From Rhizobium sp. GN54 (GTDB lineage Bacteria > Pseudomonadota > Alphaproteobacteria > Rhizobiales > Rhizobiaceae): a stretch of DNA of 64,000 nucleotides. Of the stretch, positions 53,820 to 63,944 are shown piece by piece; positions within the stretch are counted from its first letter, which is position 1, and each line of letters opens with the position of its first letter. The stretch is taken from assembly GCF_021026345.1 (NCBI RefSeq), contig NZ_JAJNCZ010000006.1, positions 124,001-188,000 on the forward strand, read 5' to 3'. The position numbers and the translations under genes were made by a program. The notes below the pieces were generated by a model. That model worked only from the letters and a program-made list of their open reading frames with translations, was not told where the DNA came from and made no database searches.

Positions 53820-54725
53820 TTATGCCGCCTGAATGCGGCTCTCATGGGTCAGGACCATATGCCTGACCGATTCGAACACCGGGCCGCCGATGTCGGAGCG
53901 CGACAGCGCCAGTGCGACATTGGCCTCGATGAAACCCTGCTTGGAGCCGCAATCGAATGTCCGCCCGTCATAGGGGTGGGCGTGGAAGCGCTGGGAATCC
54001 GACAGCTGCAGCATGCTGTCGGTCAGTTGGATCTCGTTGCCGGCGCCGCGTTCCTGCTTCGCGAGGAGACCGAAGATCTCCGGCTGCAGGATATAGCGGC
54101 CATTGAGGAAATAGTTCGACGGAGCTTCGCAGGCCTTCGGCTTTTCGACCATCGCGGTGACGGCAAAGCCGTGCGGCACGCTCTCGCCCTTGCCGACGAT
54201 GCCGTATTTGTAGGCCTCTTCCGGCGGGCACTGCTCGACGCCGACGACGTTGCCGCCGGCGAAGTTGTAGAGGTCCATCAGCCCGGCCATGCAGCCGCGC
54301 TCGCCGTGGCAGATCATGTCGGGCAGGAGCAGCGCGAAAGGCTCGTCGCCGATCAGGTCGCGCGCGCACCAGACGGCGTGGCCGAGGCCGAGCGGCGCCT
54401 GCTGGCGCGTGAAGCTGACCGTGCCGGCGGCCGGCAGCATGGCCTCGAGCTCGGAAACCTGCGCGTTCTTGCCGGAGCGCGACAGCGAGGAGATCAGCTC
54501 GGGCGCATCGTCGAAGTGGTCCTGGATCGCCTGCTTGTTGCGACCGGTGACGAAGACGATGTGCTCGATGCCGGCCTCGCGTGCCTCGTCGAGCGCATAC
54601 TGCACGACGGGACGGTCGACCACCGTCAGCATTTCCTTCGGCATGGCCTTGGTGGCGGGGAGGAAGCGGGTTCCGTTGCCGGCGACAGGGATGACTGCCT
54701 TGCGTACACGTCTGATAGAGTCCAT
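53820..54725 (-). CDS. exoN: UTP-glucose-1-phosphate uridylyltransferase
   Basis: A 301-residue GalU-type enzyme with the nucleotide-binding signature [19 protein letters not shown] (residues 15-33), the UDP-glucose-binding [10 protein letters not shown] and [19 protein letters not shown]. It makes UDP-glucose, the donor for most sugars of succinoglycan. Position between exoO and exoP matches the Sinorhizobium cluster. The ATG is four bases after the exoO stop. Confidence 0.93.
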   Translation of the reverse strand: MDSIRRVRKAVIPVAGNGTRFLPATKAMPKEMLTVVDRPVVQYALDEAREAGIEHIVFVTGRNKQAIQDHFDDAPELISSLSRSGKNAQVSELEAMLPAAGTVSFTRQQAPLGLGHAVWCARDLIGDEPFALLLPDMICHGERGCMAGLMDLYNFAGGNVVGVEQCPPEEAYKYGIVGKGESVPHGFAVTAMVEKPKACEAPSNYFLNGRYILQPEIFGLLAKQERGAGNEIQLTDSMLQLSDSQRFHAHPYDGRTFDCGSKQGFIEANVALALSRSDIGGPVFESVRHMVLTHESRIQAA

Positions 54726-54729
54726 CGCA

Positions 54730-55731
54730 CTATCCTTTGCTGGTATGGGGGCCTTGGCCCGGGGATCTCTGGCCGGCCGCGTTCCGGCCGGGTCGTTTGT
54801 CGTTGCCCGCGAGGCGGCGAAGCCGGGCGGCGATCGGCATGCGAAGATGCCGGACGGCAGCCGGGTCGCCCAGGGCGGTGCGCAGCGCCTGAACGAACGA
54901 GCGGCTCTTTAGTTGCTCGACGAGGTCGAGAAAGGATCGGGCTTCGGTCAGGCTGCGGGTGCGCAGCCGCTGCGCCTTCCTGGCCGCCGGATCGAGGCTG
55001 TGGCTGCCGACGAAGCGGTCGTCGGCCGTGAGCATCGCCTCCACGTGGTGCTTCTTCAGCACCCGCGAAATCGATCCTTCGCGGATATGGTAGATGTAGC
55101 CGGCGGCCGGTTCGACGACGCCGCGCCCGCCCCTGGCAAGCGCCGAGGCGAGCAGGAGGTAGTCCTCGCCGATCCGCAGGCTTTCGTCGAAACGCAGCGC
55201 CTTGTCGTCGAGGAAGCGGCGCTGGAACACCGGCTTCATGTAGCCGTAGTTGTGGGTGGAGCGGAAGAGCGCGTTGGAGGTGATGAAGGCCGGCAGCGTC
55301 AGCTGTGTCTGCCGCGCTAGTTCGGCCTCGGGGAACATGCGTTCGCGCGAACCGTCCTGCGAGACGACATCGAGATTGTCGACGACGATCTGCGCGTTCG
55401 CCTTCTCGGCGCGTGCGATCATGCGGGCGAGGCGGTCCGGCTCCACGGCATCGTCGGAATCGAGGATTGCGATCCAGCGGCCGCGCGCCGCATCGAGCCC
55501 GGCATTGCGCGCGCCGCCGGGACCCCGGTTCTGCTGAAGCGCGATCAGTTCCACGCGCGGATCGGCAAGGCGGCTGACGACGTCGCGGGTATCGTCCGAG
55601 GATGCGTCGTCCACGACCAGCACTTCGACGGACACGTCGCGCTGCGCCAGCGCACTGGTGATCGCCCGCCCGATCGTTTCGGACGTGTTGTAGGCGGCGA
55701 TGACGAAGGAGACGTCGGGCGTCTGGCTCAT
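54730..55731 (-). CDS. exoO: Succinoglycan glycosyltransferase
   Basis: A 333-residue family-2 (GT-A) glycosyltransferase with [18 protein letters not shown] at the start and the metal/UDP-sugar-binding [13 protein letters not shown]. By synteny it corresponds to ExoO, which adds a glucose (beta-1,6) to the growing lipid-linked oligosaccharide. The ATG at 55731 overlaps the exoM stop (ATGA). The upstream extension of the same frame has no family similarity and is rejected. Confidence 0.88.
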   Translation of the reverse strand: MSQTPDVSFVIAAYNTSETIGRAITSALAQRDVSVEVLVVDDASSDDTRDVVSRLADPRVELIALQQNRGPGGARNAGLDAARGRWIAILDSDDAVEPDRLARMIARAEKANAQIVVDNLDVVSQDGSRERMFPEAELARQTQLTLPAFITSNALFRSTHNYGYMKPVFQRRFLDDKALRFDESLRIGEDYLLLASALARGGRGVVEPAAGYIYHIREGSISRVLKKHHVEAMLTADDRFVGSHSLDPAARKAQRLRTRSLTEARSFLDLVEQLKSRSFVQALRTALGDPAAVRHLRMPIAARLRRLAGNDKRPGRNAAGQRSPGQGPHTSKG

Positions 55732-56678
55732 GGGGTGCGGGTCTCCGCCAGGCCGTATTGCTGGATCTCGCGAACGCCCGAAAGGCCGCTGACGACGCCG
55801 GCATGGAGCACGGCGCGCAGGCCGTAGCCATAGCGGCGGGCAGGGGAGAAGGCTGTGGCGATGCCGGCTGCGGCGCAGACCAGCATCTTCGCGCCGGCCA
55901 GCCCGGCCGCGGCGAGGCGGCGCACGGGGCCGCCGGCCTTTTCGGCCAGCAGGCGGCCGTGGGTCTGGCCCATGCGGTAGCGGCGCCTGGCCAGCCATGC
56001 GAGCGAGGCGCGGCCGGGCGTCACCGGCTCGTGCACCCAGGCCTCGGGCGAAAATTCGATGCGGGCGCCGGCTTCGGTGGCGAGCGTGAAGAATTCCGTG
56101 TCTTCGCCGCCGGTCTTGCCCAGCGCCAGGCTGAAGCGACGGCCGGCGAGGGCCGGAGAAGTCAGGCGCATCAGCACGTTGCAGGTATAGCCGGTGCGGA
56201 TCTCGCCGCGAACCCAGACGGGGCGGGTCGAATGGAGGTCGGCGCGCTGCATCCAGCCCGGCGTCGGCGTGCCGTAGATCGCCTTGACCGGGCCGAGCAC
56301 GACATCGGCGCCGCTCTCGCCCATCGTCGTCACCAACTTCTCCAGCCAGTCGGGCGTTGCCGTCTCGTCGTCGTCGATGAAGGCCAGGAGCTCGCCGCGG
56401 CTATGCTCGAGGCAGGCATTGCGCGCGATCGAGATGTTCGATGCCGGGCAATGGACATAGTCGATCGGGAAGGGGATCTGCGTGCGCAGTCCGTCGACCA
56501 GGCCGGCAGCGCTCGGCACGGTATCGTTGTCGGCGACGACGATGCGCACCGCGCTGCCCTCGGGCACCGCAAGCGAGGCGAGGGAGCGCAGCGTCCGCTC
56601 CAGTTCCGGGCGCCGGTAGGTGCAGACCGCGATGTCGATCAGCGTGAACGGCAATGGCGGAGAGACGGGAGCGCTCAT
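55728..56678 (-). CDS. exoM: Succinoglycan glycosyltransferase
   Basis: A 316-residue family-2 glycosyltransferase: CTYRRPELERTLRSL opening, acidic metal motif AFIDDDE, and GKTGGEDTEFF near the acceptor site. A C-terminal hydrophobic stretch may contact the membrane. Synteny identifies ExoM, which adds a beta-1,4-linked glucose to the lipid-linked intermediate. Starts overlap the exoA stop by four bases. Confidence 0.88.
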   Translation of the reverse strand: MSAPVSPPLPFTLIDIAVCTYRRPELERTLRSLASLAVPEGSAVRIVVADNDTVPSAAGLVDGLRTQIPFPIDYVHCPASNISIARNACLEHSRGELLAFIDDDETATPDWLEKLVTTMGESGADVVLGPVKAIYGTPTPGWMQRADLHSTRPVWVRGEIRTGYTCNVLMRLTSPALAGRRFSLALGKTGGEDTEFFTLATEAGARIEFSPEAWVHEPVTPGRASLAWLARRRYRMGQTHGRLLAEKAGGPVRRLAAAGLAGAKMLVCAAAGIATAFSPARRYGYGLRAVLHAGVVSGLSGVREIQQYGLAETRTP

Positions 56679-57697
56679 GGCGTCACCTGTGCCTGCGTGA
56701 AGGACGAGGCCGAGCGGCGGCGCGGCGAGAGCAGTTCGCGCCAGAAGCCGGCGGACCAGGCAAAATGCATGATCATCGCCGAGACGGCGGCAAGCGGTCC
56801 GTAGGGGTTGCGCTGGCCGACGGCCATCCAGACGCCGTAGCCAAGGCAGGCGGCTGCCCAGAAGCCGAAGGGCAGGACCGCCGCCCAGTTGACGACGGCG
56901 AGCAGCGCACCGGCCGCCACCGGCGCTACGCTCAGCGGGATCATCTGGCGCAGGCTCGGCATGGCGCGATGCTTCAGGAGGTTGCGGGCGCGGCCGCGGC
57001 CATAGGCGAAGTACTGGCGGAACAGCGGTCCGGCGCTCGAGCGCGGATAATAGATCATGTTCGTCCGGTCGGTCATCCAGATGCGATAGCCGGCCTTGTT
57101 CAGGCGGAAGTCCAGTTCGGCATCCTCGTTGTGGCTGAAGGCCTCGTCATAGCCGCCGACGGCGCGGAAGGCGGCGATGCGCATCAGCGCGTGGTGACCA
57201 TGGTCGACCCAGTGGCTCTTGGCGCCGACGCGGTGGCGGGCGCCGCCATTGCCGAGCTTGGAGTTCTGCGCATAGGCCGTCGCCTTCTGGAACGCGCCGA
57301 CGCCGATCGTCTCCATGGCGACGACGACCGAATCCGCGCCCGTCGCCGTGGCCTCGTCGACCAGCACCTGGCAATAGTCTTCAGGATAGTCGCCATGGGC
57401 GTCGATGCGGATCAGGTAGTCGTACTCGTCGCCGAAGGTGGCGACGGCAAGGTTCACCGCCGCGCTCTGGATTCGCCCCGGATTGTCCAGAAGCGCGATG
57501 TCGTCGCGCAGGGCGGCGATGTCGCGCACGATCTCGCGCGTGCCGTCGGTGCTGCCGCCGTCGGCCACGACCAGCATCGCGTCGAGTTCCTCGAGCGCGC
57601 CGGCGAGCCGCTGGACGAGCGGGCCGATGTGCCGGGCCTCGTTCAGGCAGGGAATGACGATCAGGCAGCGAACGGATTTGAGCGGTTCACCGGTCAT
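56675..57697 (-). CDS. exoA: Succinoglycan glycosyltransferase
   Basis: A 340-residue family-2 glycosyltransferase with a cytoplasmic catalytic domain (LIVIPCLNEARHIGPLV, RIDAHGDYP, the HNEDAELDFRLNKAGYRIW acceptor region) and two to three C-terminal membrane helices (about 250-325), as in ExoA. ExoA adds the first glucose (beta-1,3) to the lipid-linked galactose. The ATG at 57697 is 13 bases after the exoL stop; the long upstream extension of the frame overlaps exoL and is not used. Confidence 0.9.
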   Translation of the reverse strand: MTGEPLKSVRCLIVIPCLNEARHIGPLVQRLAGALEELDAMLVVADGGSTDGTREIVRDIAALRDDIALLDNPGRIQSAAVNLAVATFGDEYDYLIRIDAHGDYPEDYCQVLVDEATATGADSVVVAMETIGVGAFQKATAYAQNSKLGNGGARHRVGAKSHWVDHGHHALMRIAAFRAVGGYDEAFSHNEDAELDFRLNKAGYRIWMTDRTNMIYYPRSSAGPLFRQYFAYGRGRARNLLKHRAMPSLRQMIPLSVAPVAAGALLAVVNWAAVLPFGFWAAACLGYGVWMAVGQRNPYGPLAAVSAMIMHFAWSAGFWRELLSPRRRSASSFTQAQVTP

Positions 57698-57710
57698 TTG
57701 GTTCGATCTC

Positions 57711-58910
57711 CTAAATGGCAGCCGACCCGTGGGGGCGGGTCCGTGCGGGGCTGCGAAAAGCGGTTTCCTCGGAATTTGCGATTGCCGAGAGGCGCTGGAC
57801 GAGGTCCAGGCAGTCATCGCGGCGGAAGGTCCACTGGCGGGCGCCCTGCTCGACGATCCGGTCGGCCGCATCCGTGTAGCTCCGGCGATCGATCCGCGAG
57901 AAAAGGTCGACCAGCCCCTCCACCGAGGCGTCCTCGAGCACGAAGCCGATATCCCGCCGGGCGATGAAGCGGGCGGTTTCCGTGCCCTTGATCGCGATCG
58001 GCACGGTGCCGTAGCGGCAACCCTCGTAGATGCGGTTCGGCAAAAGCCAGGCGGAGTTCTGCCCTTCCTCGAAGAAGTCGATCGCCCAGGCAAACTGGAC
58101 CTCGCCGTAGATCTCAGACAGGTCCTCCGGATTGCGGTAGGCGCCGCGGAAGCTCATGAACGGCTCGCCGCGCATGAAGCTGTCGAAATCCTTCAGTTCG
58201 GCGTAGGACGGACGACCCCGCACGACGATCTCGACCTTGCCTTCCATCGCCCGCGAGAACCGCGAGAGCAGATCCAGCGACTTGCGGCAGCGGAGCGCGC
58301 CGAACCAGCCGATCTTCCACGGCGCGCCGTCGGCCGGCGGCCGCGGGCCGGGGACGAGCGGGATGTCGTCGTCGAGGTCCAGCACCTTGTTTTCGAGCAG
58401 CATGACCGGCGCGTCGATACCCGAAAGCGGCTCGAAATAGTTGTCGACATAGGCGGGCGAGCTCGTCACCAGCAGGCTGATGTCGCGCCCGAGTCGCGCC
58501 TCCGCCGCGCGCAGCATCCGCCCGCCGAGGTCCTGGCGCAGCAGCAGGCGGTGAATGTCGAGGCATTCGTAGACGACCGGGATGTCGCCACCGAACAGCG
58601 ACACCGCCCGGCGTGCGAGCGCCAGCATTTCCAGGTTGCGTGCGATCACGATGTCGGGTCTTGCAACGCCCCGAAGCGAGGTGCCGAGATTGAGGCAGGC
58701 CCTTGCCACCGCGCCCGCCCGCTGGACGAAACGCGCATCCTCCGTGGCGCCGAGTTCGATCGTCGACAGGCTGCCGATCGCAGCCCCGGCGTTCTCGCCC
58801 CGTCGGAAGCCCGCAAGCGTCACCTCGGCATTTCCGGTCTGTAGCGCAAGGACCCTGCGACGGATCGCAGGGTCGGAGAGGTCGTGCGCCAGATAGAGGA
58901 TATGCAGCAT
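57711..58910 (-). CDS. exoL: Succinoglycan glycosyltransferase
   Basis: A 399-residue glycosyltransferase of the GT-B-like ExoL type (LHILYLAHDLSDPAIRRRV opening, WKIGWFGALRCRKSLDLL in the C-terminal nucleotide-sugar domain, and NRIYEGCRYGTVPIAIKGTE). By synteny it adds the second glucose (beta-1,4). An in-frame GTG seven codons upstream is an alternative start; neither has a strong ribosome site. Confidence 0.87.
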   Translation of the reverse strand: MLHILYLAHDLSDPAIRRRVLALQTGNAEVTLAGFRRGENAGAAIGSLSTIELGATEDARFVQRAGAVARACLNLGTSLRGVARPDIVIARNLEMLALARRAVSLFGGDIPVVYECLDIHRLLLRQDLGGRMLRAAEARLGRDISLLVTSSPAYVDNYFEPLSGIDAPVMLLENKVLDLDDDIPLVPGPRPPADGAPWKIGWFGALRCRKSLDLLSRFSRAMEGKVEIVVRGRPSYAELKDFDSFMRGEPFMSFRGAYRNPEDLSEIYGEVQFAWAIDFFEEGQNSAWLLPNRIYEGCRYGTVPIAIKGTETARFIARRDIGFVLEDASVEGLVDLFSRIDRRSYTDAADRIVEQGARQWTFRRDDCLDLVQRLSAIANSEETAFRSPARTRPHGSAAI

Positions 58911-58990
58911 GGGATGATCCCGTTTCTTCACCCGGCATCATTCCGGGCCTTGACGAAAGTGGCAGTCTCGGGCGGGGCTTTCGCCGCGCC

Positions 58991-59794
58991 TCAGTTCAGG
59001 ACGCAGGCGACGGATTCGGCGAACTGGCAGTCGTCGCCCGGCGCCGTGTAGGCGATGCGGTCGATCTGCATGGAGGTCGGGGCCGTGTAGTTGAAGCTGC
59101 CCATCCAGCCGCTCAGGGTGTCGGTTCCCCAGAGGCTGACGAAGATCTTCTGCGCATTCGTCGGAAGCTTCGCCGGGTCGGTCACCTCGTGCACCATCTG
59201 GCCGTTGACGTAGTAGCGCAGCCGGGACTGTTCCCAGACGAAGGCGTAGTCGTTGAAGCCGTTGTTGGCGCCGCCGGGCACGTCGACCAGCTTCTCGTTG
59301 CCACCCTTGGCGGCGATATACTGGTTGAGCTGCACCCTGGCGGAGTTCTTGCCGAGGACCTCGAAATCGATCTCGTCGTGCGGCTTCTTGTCGGCCGGGC
59401 CGATATAGGTGAAGAACGCCGAGTTCAGTCCGGAGCCTTCGGCCGTCTTCATCCGCACCTCATAGGTGCCGTAGCCGAAGCGCTTGCGGGTCTGGATCTC
59501 GCCGCAGGCGAACTCGCGCTCGCCGAGCTTGCGCTGCTCGAAGGTGAGGTTGAGCACGCCCTCGACGATCTTCACCTGGTCCTTCGACCAGGTGCAGTTC
59601 TGGTGCTTGCCGTTGTTCCAGCCGTCGGAGACGTACCAGATCTTGCGGTCCAGCGTGTCGAAGTTCTCGACGAAGGAGGCGCCGTTCGCGCCTTCCTGCG
59701 CGATGGCCGGAGCGGCGGAGGTAGCGCAGACGAGCGCTGTCAGCGCTGCGAGGCAGGTTCGGGTCGTGGGGCGTTTCGTGGATCGTGTCGTCAT
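58991..59794 (-). CDS. exoK: Secreted endo-beta-glycanase (succinoglycan depolymerase)
   Basis: A 267-residue glycoside hydrolase family 16 enzyme with a signal peptide (cleavage near AIA-QEG, residue 32). The catalytic motif EIDFE (E141, D143, E145) is intact. Secreted ExoK cleaves nascent succinoglycan to lower-molecular-weight chains. Alternative in-frame ATGs lie 12 and 48 bases upstream; AAAGG directly before the first suggests that the ATG at 59794 is a good candidate but not the only one. Confidence 0.92.
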   Translation of the reverse strand: MTTRSTKRPTTRTCLAALTALVCATSAAPAIAQEGANGASFVENFDTLDRKIWYVSDGWNNGKHQNCTWSKDQVKIVEGVLNLTFEQRKLGEREFACGEIQTRKRFGYGTYEVRMKTAEGSGLNSAFFTYIGPADKKPHDEIDFEVLGKNSARVQLNQYIAAKGGNEKLVDVPGGANNGFNDYAFVWEQSRLRYYVNGQMVHEVTDPAKLPTNAQKIFVSLWGTDTLSGWMGSFNYTAPTSMQIDRIAYTAPGDDCQFAESVACVLN

Positions 59795-59810
59795 GGGCGA
59801 TCGCATCCTT

Positions 59811-60917
59811 TCACCGTTGCGGGGTCGAGTAGCGGACATCATGGGCGGTATTGGAAATCGGCTTGCGTGCAGTGGAGCGGCTGCCGGTCAAAAGGGCATG
59901 CAGTCCCGGCAGGCTCTTCTGGACGATGGCGTGGGTGACGACGAGGATCGTGATCGTCAGCAGCGGCGCGGCGAAATAGAAGGCGACATAGTGGTCGATG
60001 CCGACGCGGTTCCACACCATCCACAATCCGACGAGCAGGGGATAGTGGGCGCAGAAGATCCAAAAGCTCAGGCCGCCTCCCTTCGACAGCCGCGTCCCGA
60101 GCCGGGTGCGCAGCAGAAGGTCGGACAGCGCCCAGGCGCCGACGATGCCGGACAGTGCGGTCATGGCGCGCAAGATCTCGAGCCAGACCGGGAAGTCGGG
60201 TCCGACGAGAAAGAGCGCCACCGACAAGAGAAGTGCGGCGGCGACGACGGCGGCGGAGATCTGGCTCGCATAGCGGTCGATGGCGCCGACGTCGACGCGG
60301 TGGAGTGCCACGGCGATGCCGGTGCTGAAGCCGAACAGGATCGATTTCTTCAGAAAGATTCCGTTCGGCACCGGCAGCACCGCATAGGCGAAGAACACCA
60401 GCAGCGTCGCACGCGGATAGCGCAGGACCAGCAGCGCCAGGAGCGGCGACAGGACAAGGCACAGAAGCAGGTCGCGCAGGAAGTAGAGCGGCAGGTTGAT
60501 CGGCCAGCCTTCCAGGGCAAGCGCCAGCGTCGCCATTTCGCGCGGAGTGGCATGGACCACGTCCGGCAGATAGCCGAAGCCGATGCCGACCTTCTGCGCG
60601 AGGAAGACGAACGCCAGGAACGACAGGTTCCAGAGCAAGAAGGGCAACAGCACCGTGGTCGCCTTGGTGCGCAGCGTCTTGCCGTAGCTGAAGCCTTCGA
60701 AGCCGCGGCGGAACAGAAGATAGCCGGAGATCGCGCTGAGGCACGGGACGCCGATCCGGAACAGGCTGTCGCCCAGGAACACGCGCAACCAGTCGATCAG
60801 GCCGTTCAGTCCCAGAAACGGGCTGTTGGCCGGATCGTAGGGAACATGCACGAATACGATGCCCGAGATGAGCACTATGCGCATCAGATTGATCCGCGAA
60901 GAAACGCCCGCGTTCAT
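59811..60917 (-). CDS. exoH: Succinoglycan succinyltransferase (acyltransferase-3 family)
   Basis: A 368-residue membrane acyltransferase (acyltransferase-3 type) with about ten helices. The active-site region near the start, ISGIVFVHVPYD, contains the conserved His, and GVPCLSAISGYLLFRRG follows. It matches ExoH, which adds succinate to the polymer and is needed for ExoK cleavage and for nodule invasion in Sinorhizobium. Length agrees with ExoH. A GTG two codons upstream (60923) has a better-spaced AGGAG and could be the true start. First gene of the run toward exoP. Confidence 0.88.
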   Translation of the reverse strand: MNAGVSSRINLMRIVLISGIVFVHVPYDPANSPFLGLNGLIDWLRVFLGDSLFRIGVPCLSAISGYLLFRRGFEGFSYGKTLRTKATTVLLPFLLWNLSFLAFVFLAQKVGIGFGYLPDVVHATPREMATLALALEGWPINLPLYFLRDLLLCLVLSPLLALLVLRYPRATLLVFFAYAVLPVPNGIFLKKSILFGFSTGIAVALHRVDVGAIDRYASQISAAVVAAALLLSVALFLVGPDFPVWLEILRAMTALSGIVGAWALSDLLLRTRLGTRLSKGGGLSFWIFCAHYPLLVGLWMVWNRVGIDHYVAFYFAAPLLTITILVVTHAIVQKSLPGLHALLTGSRSTARKPISNTAHDVRYSTPQR

Positions 60918-61332
60918 ATCCACGATATCAGCTACTCCTAATGGGCCCCATTTCCGGCAGCCGTTTCGGACAAAGCAGACTTGTGCCCGCGTCGAAAATG
61001 GTAGGGCGGTTAGGGCGGAAAAATATGGCAGTGCAGCAAGAATCTCAGCAGGGTTTGGTTGCACTGCACAATAAGAGAAACGCCGGCGGTCACCAAAATG
61101 TGTCCAGGGCGCTACCGCAACCGGCGAAAAGGCACGCTGGCACCGTAAATTGCAGAAATTGCTAATAGACTCAGATACATGCACGTCTTGGCTGTATTCC
61201 GGCCGAGGAAATTTCGCATTTTTTGCGTTTTGCCACCGTTTCAGGTTCTGTTCCTGTCGCCGGGGATGGTCAATTGTGGCGAAAAGGCGGCAAAACGATT
61301 CAAGCCCTTTTTGCGGAAGGCTTGCGGGTTGC
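60918..61332. other. Intergenic gap where exoI would be expected
   Basis: These 415 bases, between exoH and exoT, hold no open frame resembling ExoI or any other protein. The sequence is more AT-rich than its surroundings. It contains an inverted repeat GCGTTTTGCC (61225-61234) and GGCAAAACG (61289-61297), and CAAGCC/GGCTTG arms near 61304-61325 that may form a hairpin downstream of exoT. It probably includes the promoter of exoHKLAMONP. Confidence 0.6.
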
Positions 61333-62814
61333 TCATTGGGCCGGGCTGGGTGCGGCGGCGGGCGAGCGTTTCCGGGCGAGATCGACGAGCTTCCGCAGGA
61401 GCGGGCGCTCGGTGAGAAGGACGAGCGCGGCATAGATCACGCCGCCGATGACGGCGCCGACCACGACCTGCAGCGCCGCGTTCGGGACGAGATGGCCGAA
61501 AGTGGTCAGGAGCAGGCGGACGACGATCGCCATCAGGGCGGCGGTGAACATCGGGCGGCAGCAGGTCAGGAAGCCGCGGACGAAGGGCGTGCCGTCCGCC
61601 CGGAACACCACCATCGAATAGCCGACGAGGACGAAGGCGTTGACGGCACAGAGCCAGATCATCGCGCCGACCAGCGTGCCGTTATAGGCGCCGAAGGCGA
61701 CGGCTGCCGTGGTGATCACCGCGCGAAGGATCGCCCACCAGAACAGCGTGCCGCCGTGACCGACGCCCTTCAGGTAGGGGATGAACGTGCTGCACGGGGT
61801 CAGGATCCCCTTCGACAGCGCAAGCAGTCCCAGCACCGGCCAGGCATAGGCCCATTGATGGCCGAACAGCGTGAGCATAGCGGGTTCGGCAAGCGCCCAG
61901 AGGCCGAACATCATCGGCGCCAGCAGGACGGTCGTGACCTGGGTGCTGAGCATCAGCGCGTTCGAGCGGCGGGCGCTGTCCTGCATCATGCTGCTGAAGG
62001 CGGGAAAGAGGACGCCCATGACGGCCGAAAGCACGACCTGGTTGGGGATGCTGGAGAAGCGGTTCGCCGCCGAATAGGCGCCGGCATCGGCGAGCCCGAG
62101 AAACCGGGAGATGATCACCATCGGCGACTGGAAGCTGACGAAGTTGGCGATCTCGGAGCCCATCATGCTCAGGCTGAAACGGGCCAGGCCGAAGACGCGG
62201 CCGACCGACATCTGCAGCGCGGGAACGTAGCGCGAGACGGCGAAGAGACCGACGAGCCGGATCGCCGCGGAGAGGAAGAGCTGCACGATCAGCGCCCAGA
62301 CGCCGAAGCCCGCGAGCGCCAGCACCACGGCGGCGATGGCGCCGGCCGATTCCGATACCATGCTCCAGAAGGCGTCCTTGCCGAACTGCATGCGCCGCGC
62401 CAACAGCGCATAGGCCACGTCGCCGGCCAGTTGCAGCGGGATCAGCAGGGCCATCAGCCGCACGAGATAGGCGGCCTCGGTGGCGCCGAGCAGGCCTGCG
62501 ACCGGCTCGGCCCAGACGTAGAGCCCGACCGCCATGAGGCAGGCGATCGCCAGATTGGCCCAGAAAACCGAGTGAATCGTCTTCATATCCTCGTCACGCT
62601 GGAGGATTAGGGCGGACGCCAGACCGGCGCCGCCGATCATCGCCAGGAACTGTACGACAGTAAGCGCGACGGCCACCGCGCCGAACTCTTCGGGGGTGAG
62701 GATTCTTGCCAAAATCGGGACCGTGACAAATTTCAGCCCGAATGTGCTTGTCTTGGATAAGACGCTCCAGCCGACGTTTCGCGTGACCGATTTCGCGTTG
62801 ATGGCAGTGGGCAT
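61333..62814 (-). CDS. exoT: Polysaccharide flippase (Wzx-like)
   Basis: A 493-residue Wzx/oligosaccharide-translocase-type membrane protein of the MVF superfamily, with about twelve to fourteen helices. Its start, VGWSVLSKTSTFGLKFVTVPILARILTPEEFGA, is typical. By synteny it is ExoT, moving completed lipid-linked octasaccharide units across the inner membrane before polymerisation. It runs divergently from exoW. Confidence 0.9.
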   Translation of the reverse strand: MPTAINAKSVTRNVGWSVLSKTSTFGLKFVTVPILARILTPEEFGAVAVALTVVQFLAMIGGAGLASALILQRDEDMKTIHSVFWANLAIACLMAVGLYVWAEPVAGLLGATEAAYLVRLMALLIPLQLAGDVAYALLARRMQFGKDAFWSMVSESAGAIAAVVLALAGFGVWALIVQLFLSAAIRLVGLFAVSRYVPALQMSVGRVFGLARFSLSMMGSEIANFVSFQSPMVIISRFLGLADAGAYSAANRFSSIPNQVVLSAVMGVLFPAFSSMMQDSARRSNALMLSTQVTTVLLAPMMFGLWALAEPAMLTLFGHQWAYAWPVLGLLALSKGILTPCSTFIPYLKGVGHGGTLFWWAILRAVITTAAVAFGAYNGTLVGAMIWLCAVNAFVLVGYSMVVFRADGTPFVRGFLTCCRPMFTAALMAIVVRLLLTTFGHLVPNAALQVVVGAVIGGVIYAALVLLTERPLLRKLVDLARKRSPAAAPSPAQ

Positions 62815-62936
62815 GGCCGCGTCCCGAATGCTGGAGGAGAGGGAAGTCGCTTAGTTATCAATACTTTAGTGCATGCCTAGATCTTTGGGAGGAAGCCGGG
62901 CACATCTCTTTGTAGGAAAACCGAAAAGGCGAAAAG

Positions 62937-63896
62937 ATGGCGAAGCTGACTGTCGCGATCCCGTACTACCAGAAGGAACCAGGCATCCTGAGGCGTGCCC
63001 TCGCCTCCGTTTTCGAGCAGACTTACACCGATTTCCACATCATTGTCGTGGATGACCAGTCGCCGTATTCCATCGACGAGGAACTGGCTCCCCTGAGCGA
63101 GAACCGGCGCGAACGGATCACCGTGATCCGCCAGCCGAACGCCGGGCCGGGCGGCGCCCGCAACACGGCGCTGGACAACGTGCCGGCCGACAGCGAATTC
63201 GTGGCCTTCCTGGATTCCGACGACATCTGGACCCCCGATCACCTGAAGAACGCCTACGAGGCGATGACGCGGTTCGGCGCCGACTGCTACTGGGCGTCGA
63301 TCACCGGCGGAGATGCGTTCTACTATCATTTCGGGGTCGCGGACCTCGAGAAGACCGAAAAGGTCGACCGGCTGCAGGAGAACCCGCTTCTCGTCGAAAT
63401 TCCCGAGCTTTCCAGCGTCATGCTGAAGAACTGGAGCTTCCTCCACCTCTCCTGCATGGTGATCGGCCGCAGCCTGTTCGAGACCGTTCGCTTCGATGCG
63501 AGGCTGCGACTGGCGGCAGAAGACGTGCTGTTCTTCTGCGATTGCGTCCGCGCCGCCAAGCGCGTCGTGCTGTGCGATGCCGCCGGCGCCGTGCGTGGCG
63601 AGGGGATCAACATCTTCCACGCCATCGACAACGATTCACCCCAGTTCCTGAAGCAGCAGTTCAACACCTGGGTGGCGCTCGACCTTCTGGAAGGCCGGTT
63701 CGCGCAGCGCTCGAGCGAGGCCGATTCGATCCGGTCCTACAAGAGCACCGCCCGGCGGCAGGCGCTGTGGAGCCAGGCCCGCCGCGTTCGCCGCCGCAAG
63801 CTGCCGCAGTTCGACCTTCTGGCGAAGTGGGTCATGCGGGACCCCAGCCTTCTGCGCAGTGTCTTCGAACTCGCGGCCGGCAAGATCGCCCGCTAG
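62937..63896 (+). CDS. exoW: Succinoglycan glucosyltransferase
   Basis: A 319-residue family-2 glycosyltransferase (VAIPYYQKEPGILRRALAS opening, AFLDSDDIW metal/donor motif, and a basic C-terminal tail that could associate with the membrane). By synteny it is ExoW, which adds a late beta-1,3 glucose to the side chain of the repeating unit. AAAGGCGAAAAG precedes the ATG. Divergent from exoT. Confidence 0.9.
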   Translation: MAKLTVAIPYYQKEPGILRRALASVFEQTYTDFHIIVVDDQSPYSIDEELAPLSENRRERITVIRQPNAGPGGARNTALDNVPADSEFVAFLDSDDIWTPDHLKNAYEAMTRFGADCYWASITGGDAFYYHFGVADLEKTEKVDRLQENPLLVEIPELSSVMLKNWSFLHLSCMVIGRSLFETVRFDARLRLAAEDVLFFCDCVRAAKRVVLCDAAGAVRGEGINIFHAIDNDSPQFLKQQFNTWVALDLLEGRFAQRSSEADSIRSYKSTARRQALWSQARRVRRRKLPQFDLLAKWVMRDPSLLRSVFELAAGKIAR

Positions 63897-63944
63897 GGCC
63901 GGATACCCGCGCTCGCCCCCCATCCCTCGTCTCAGGAGACGTAT

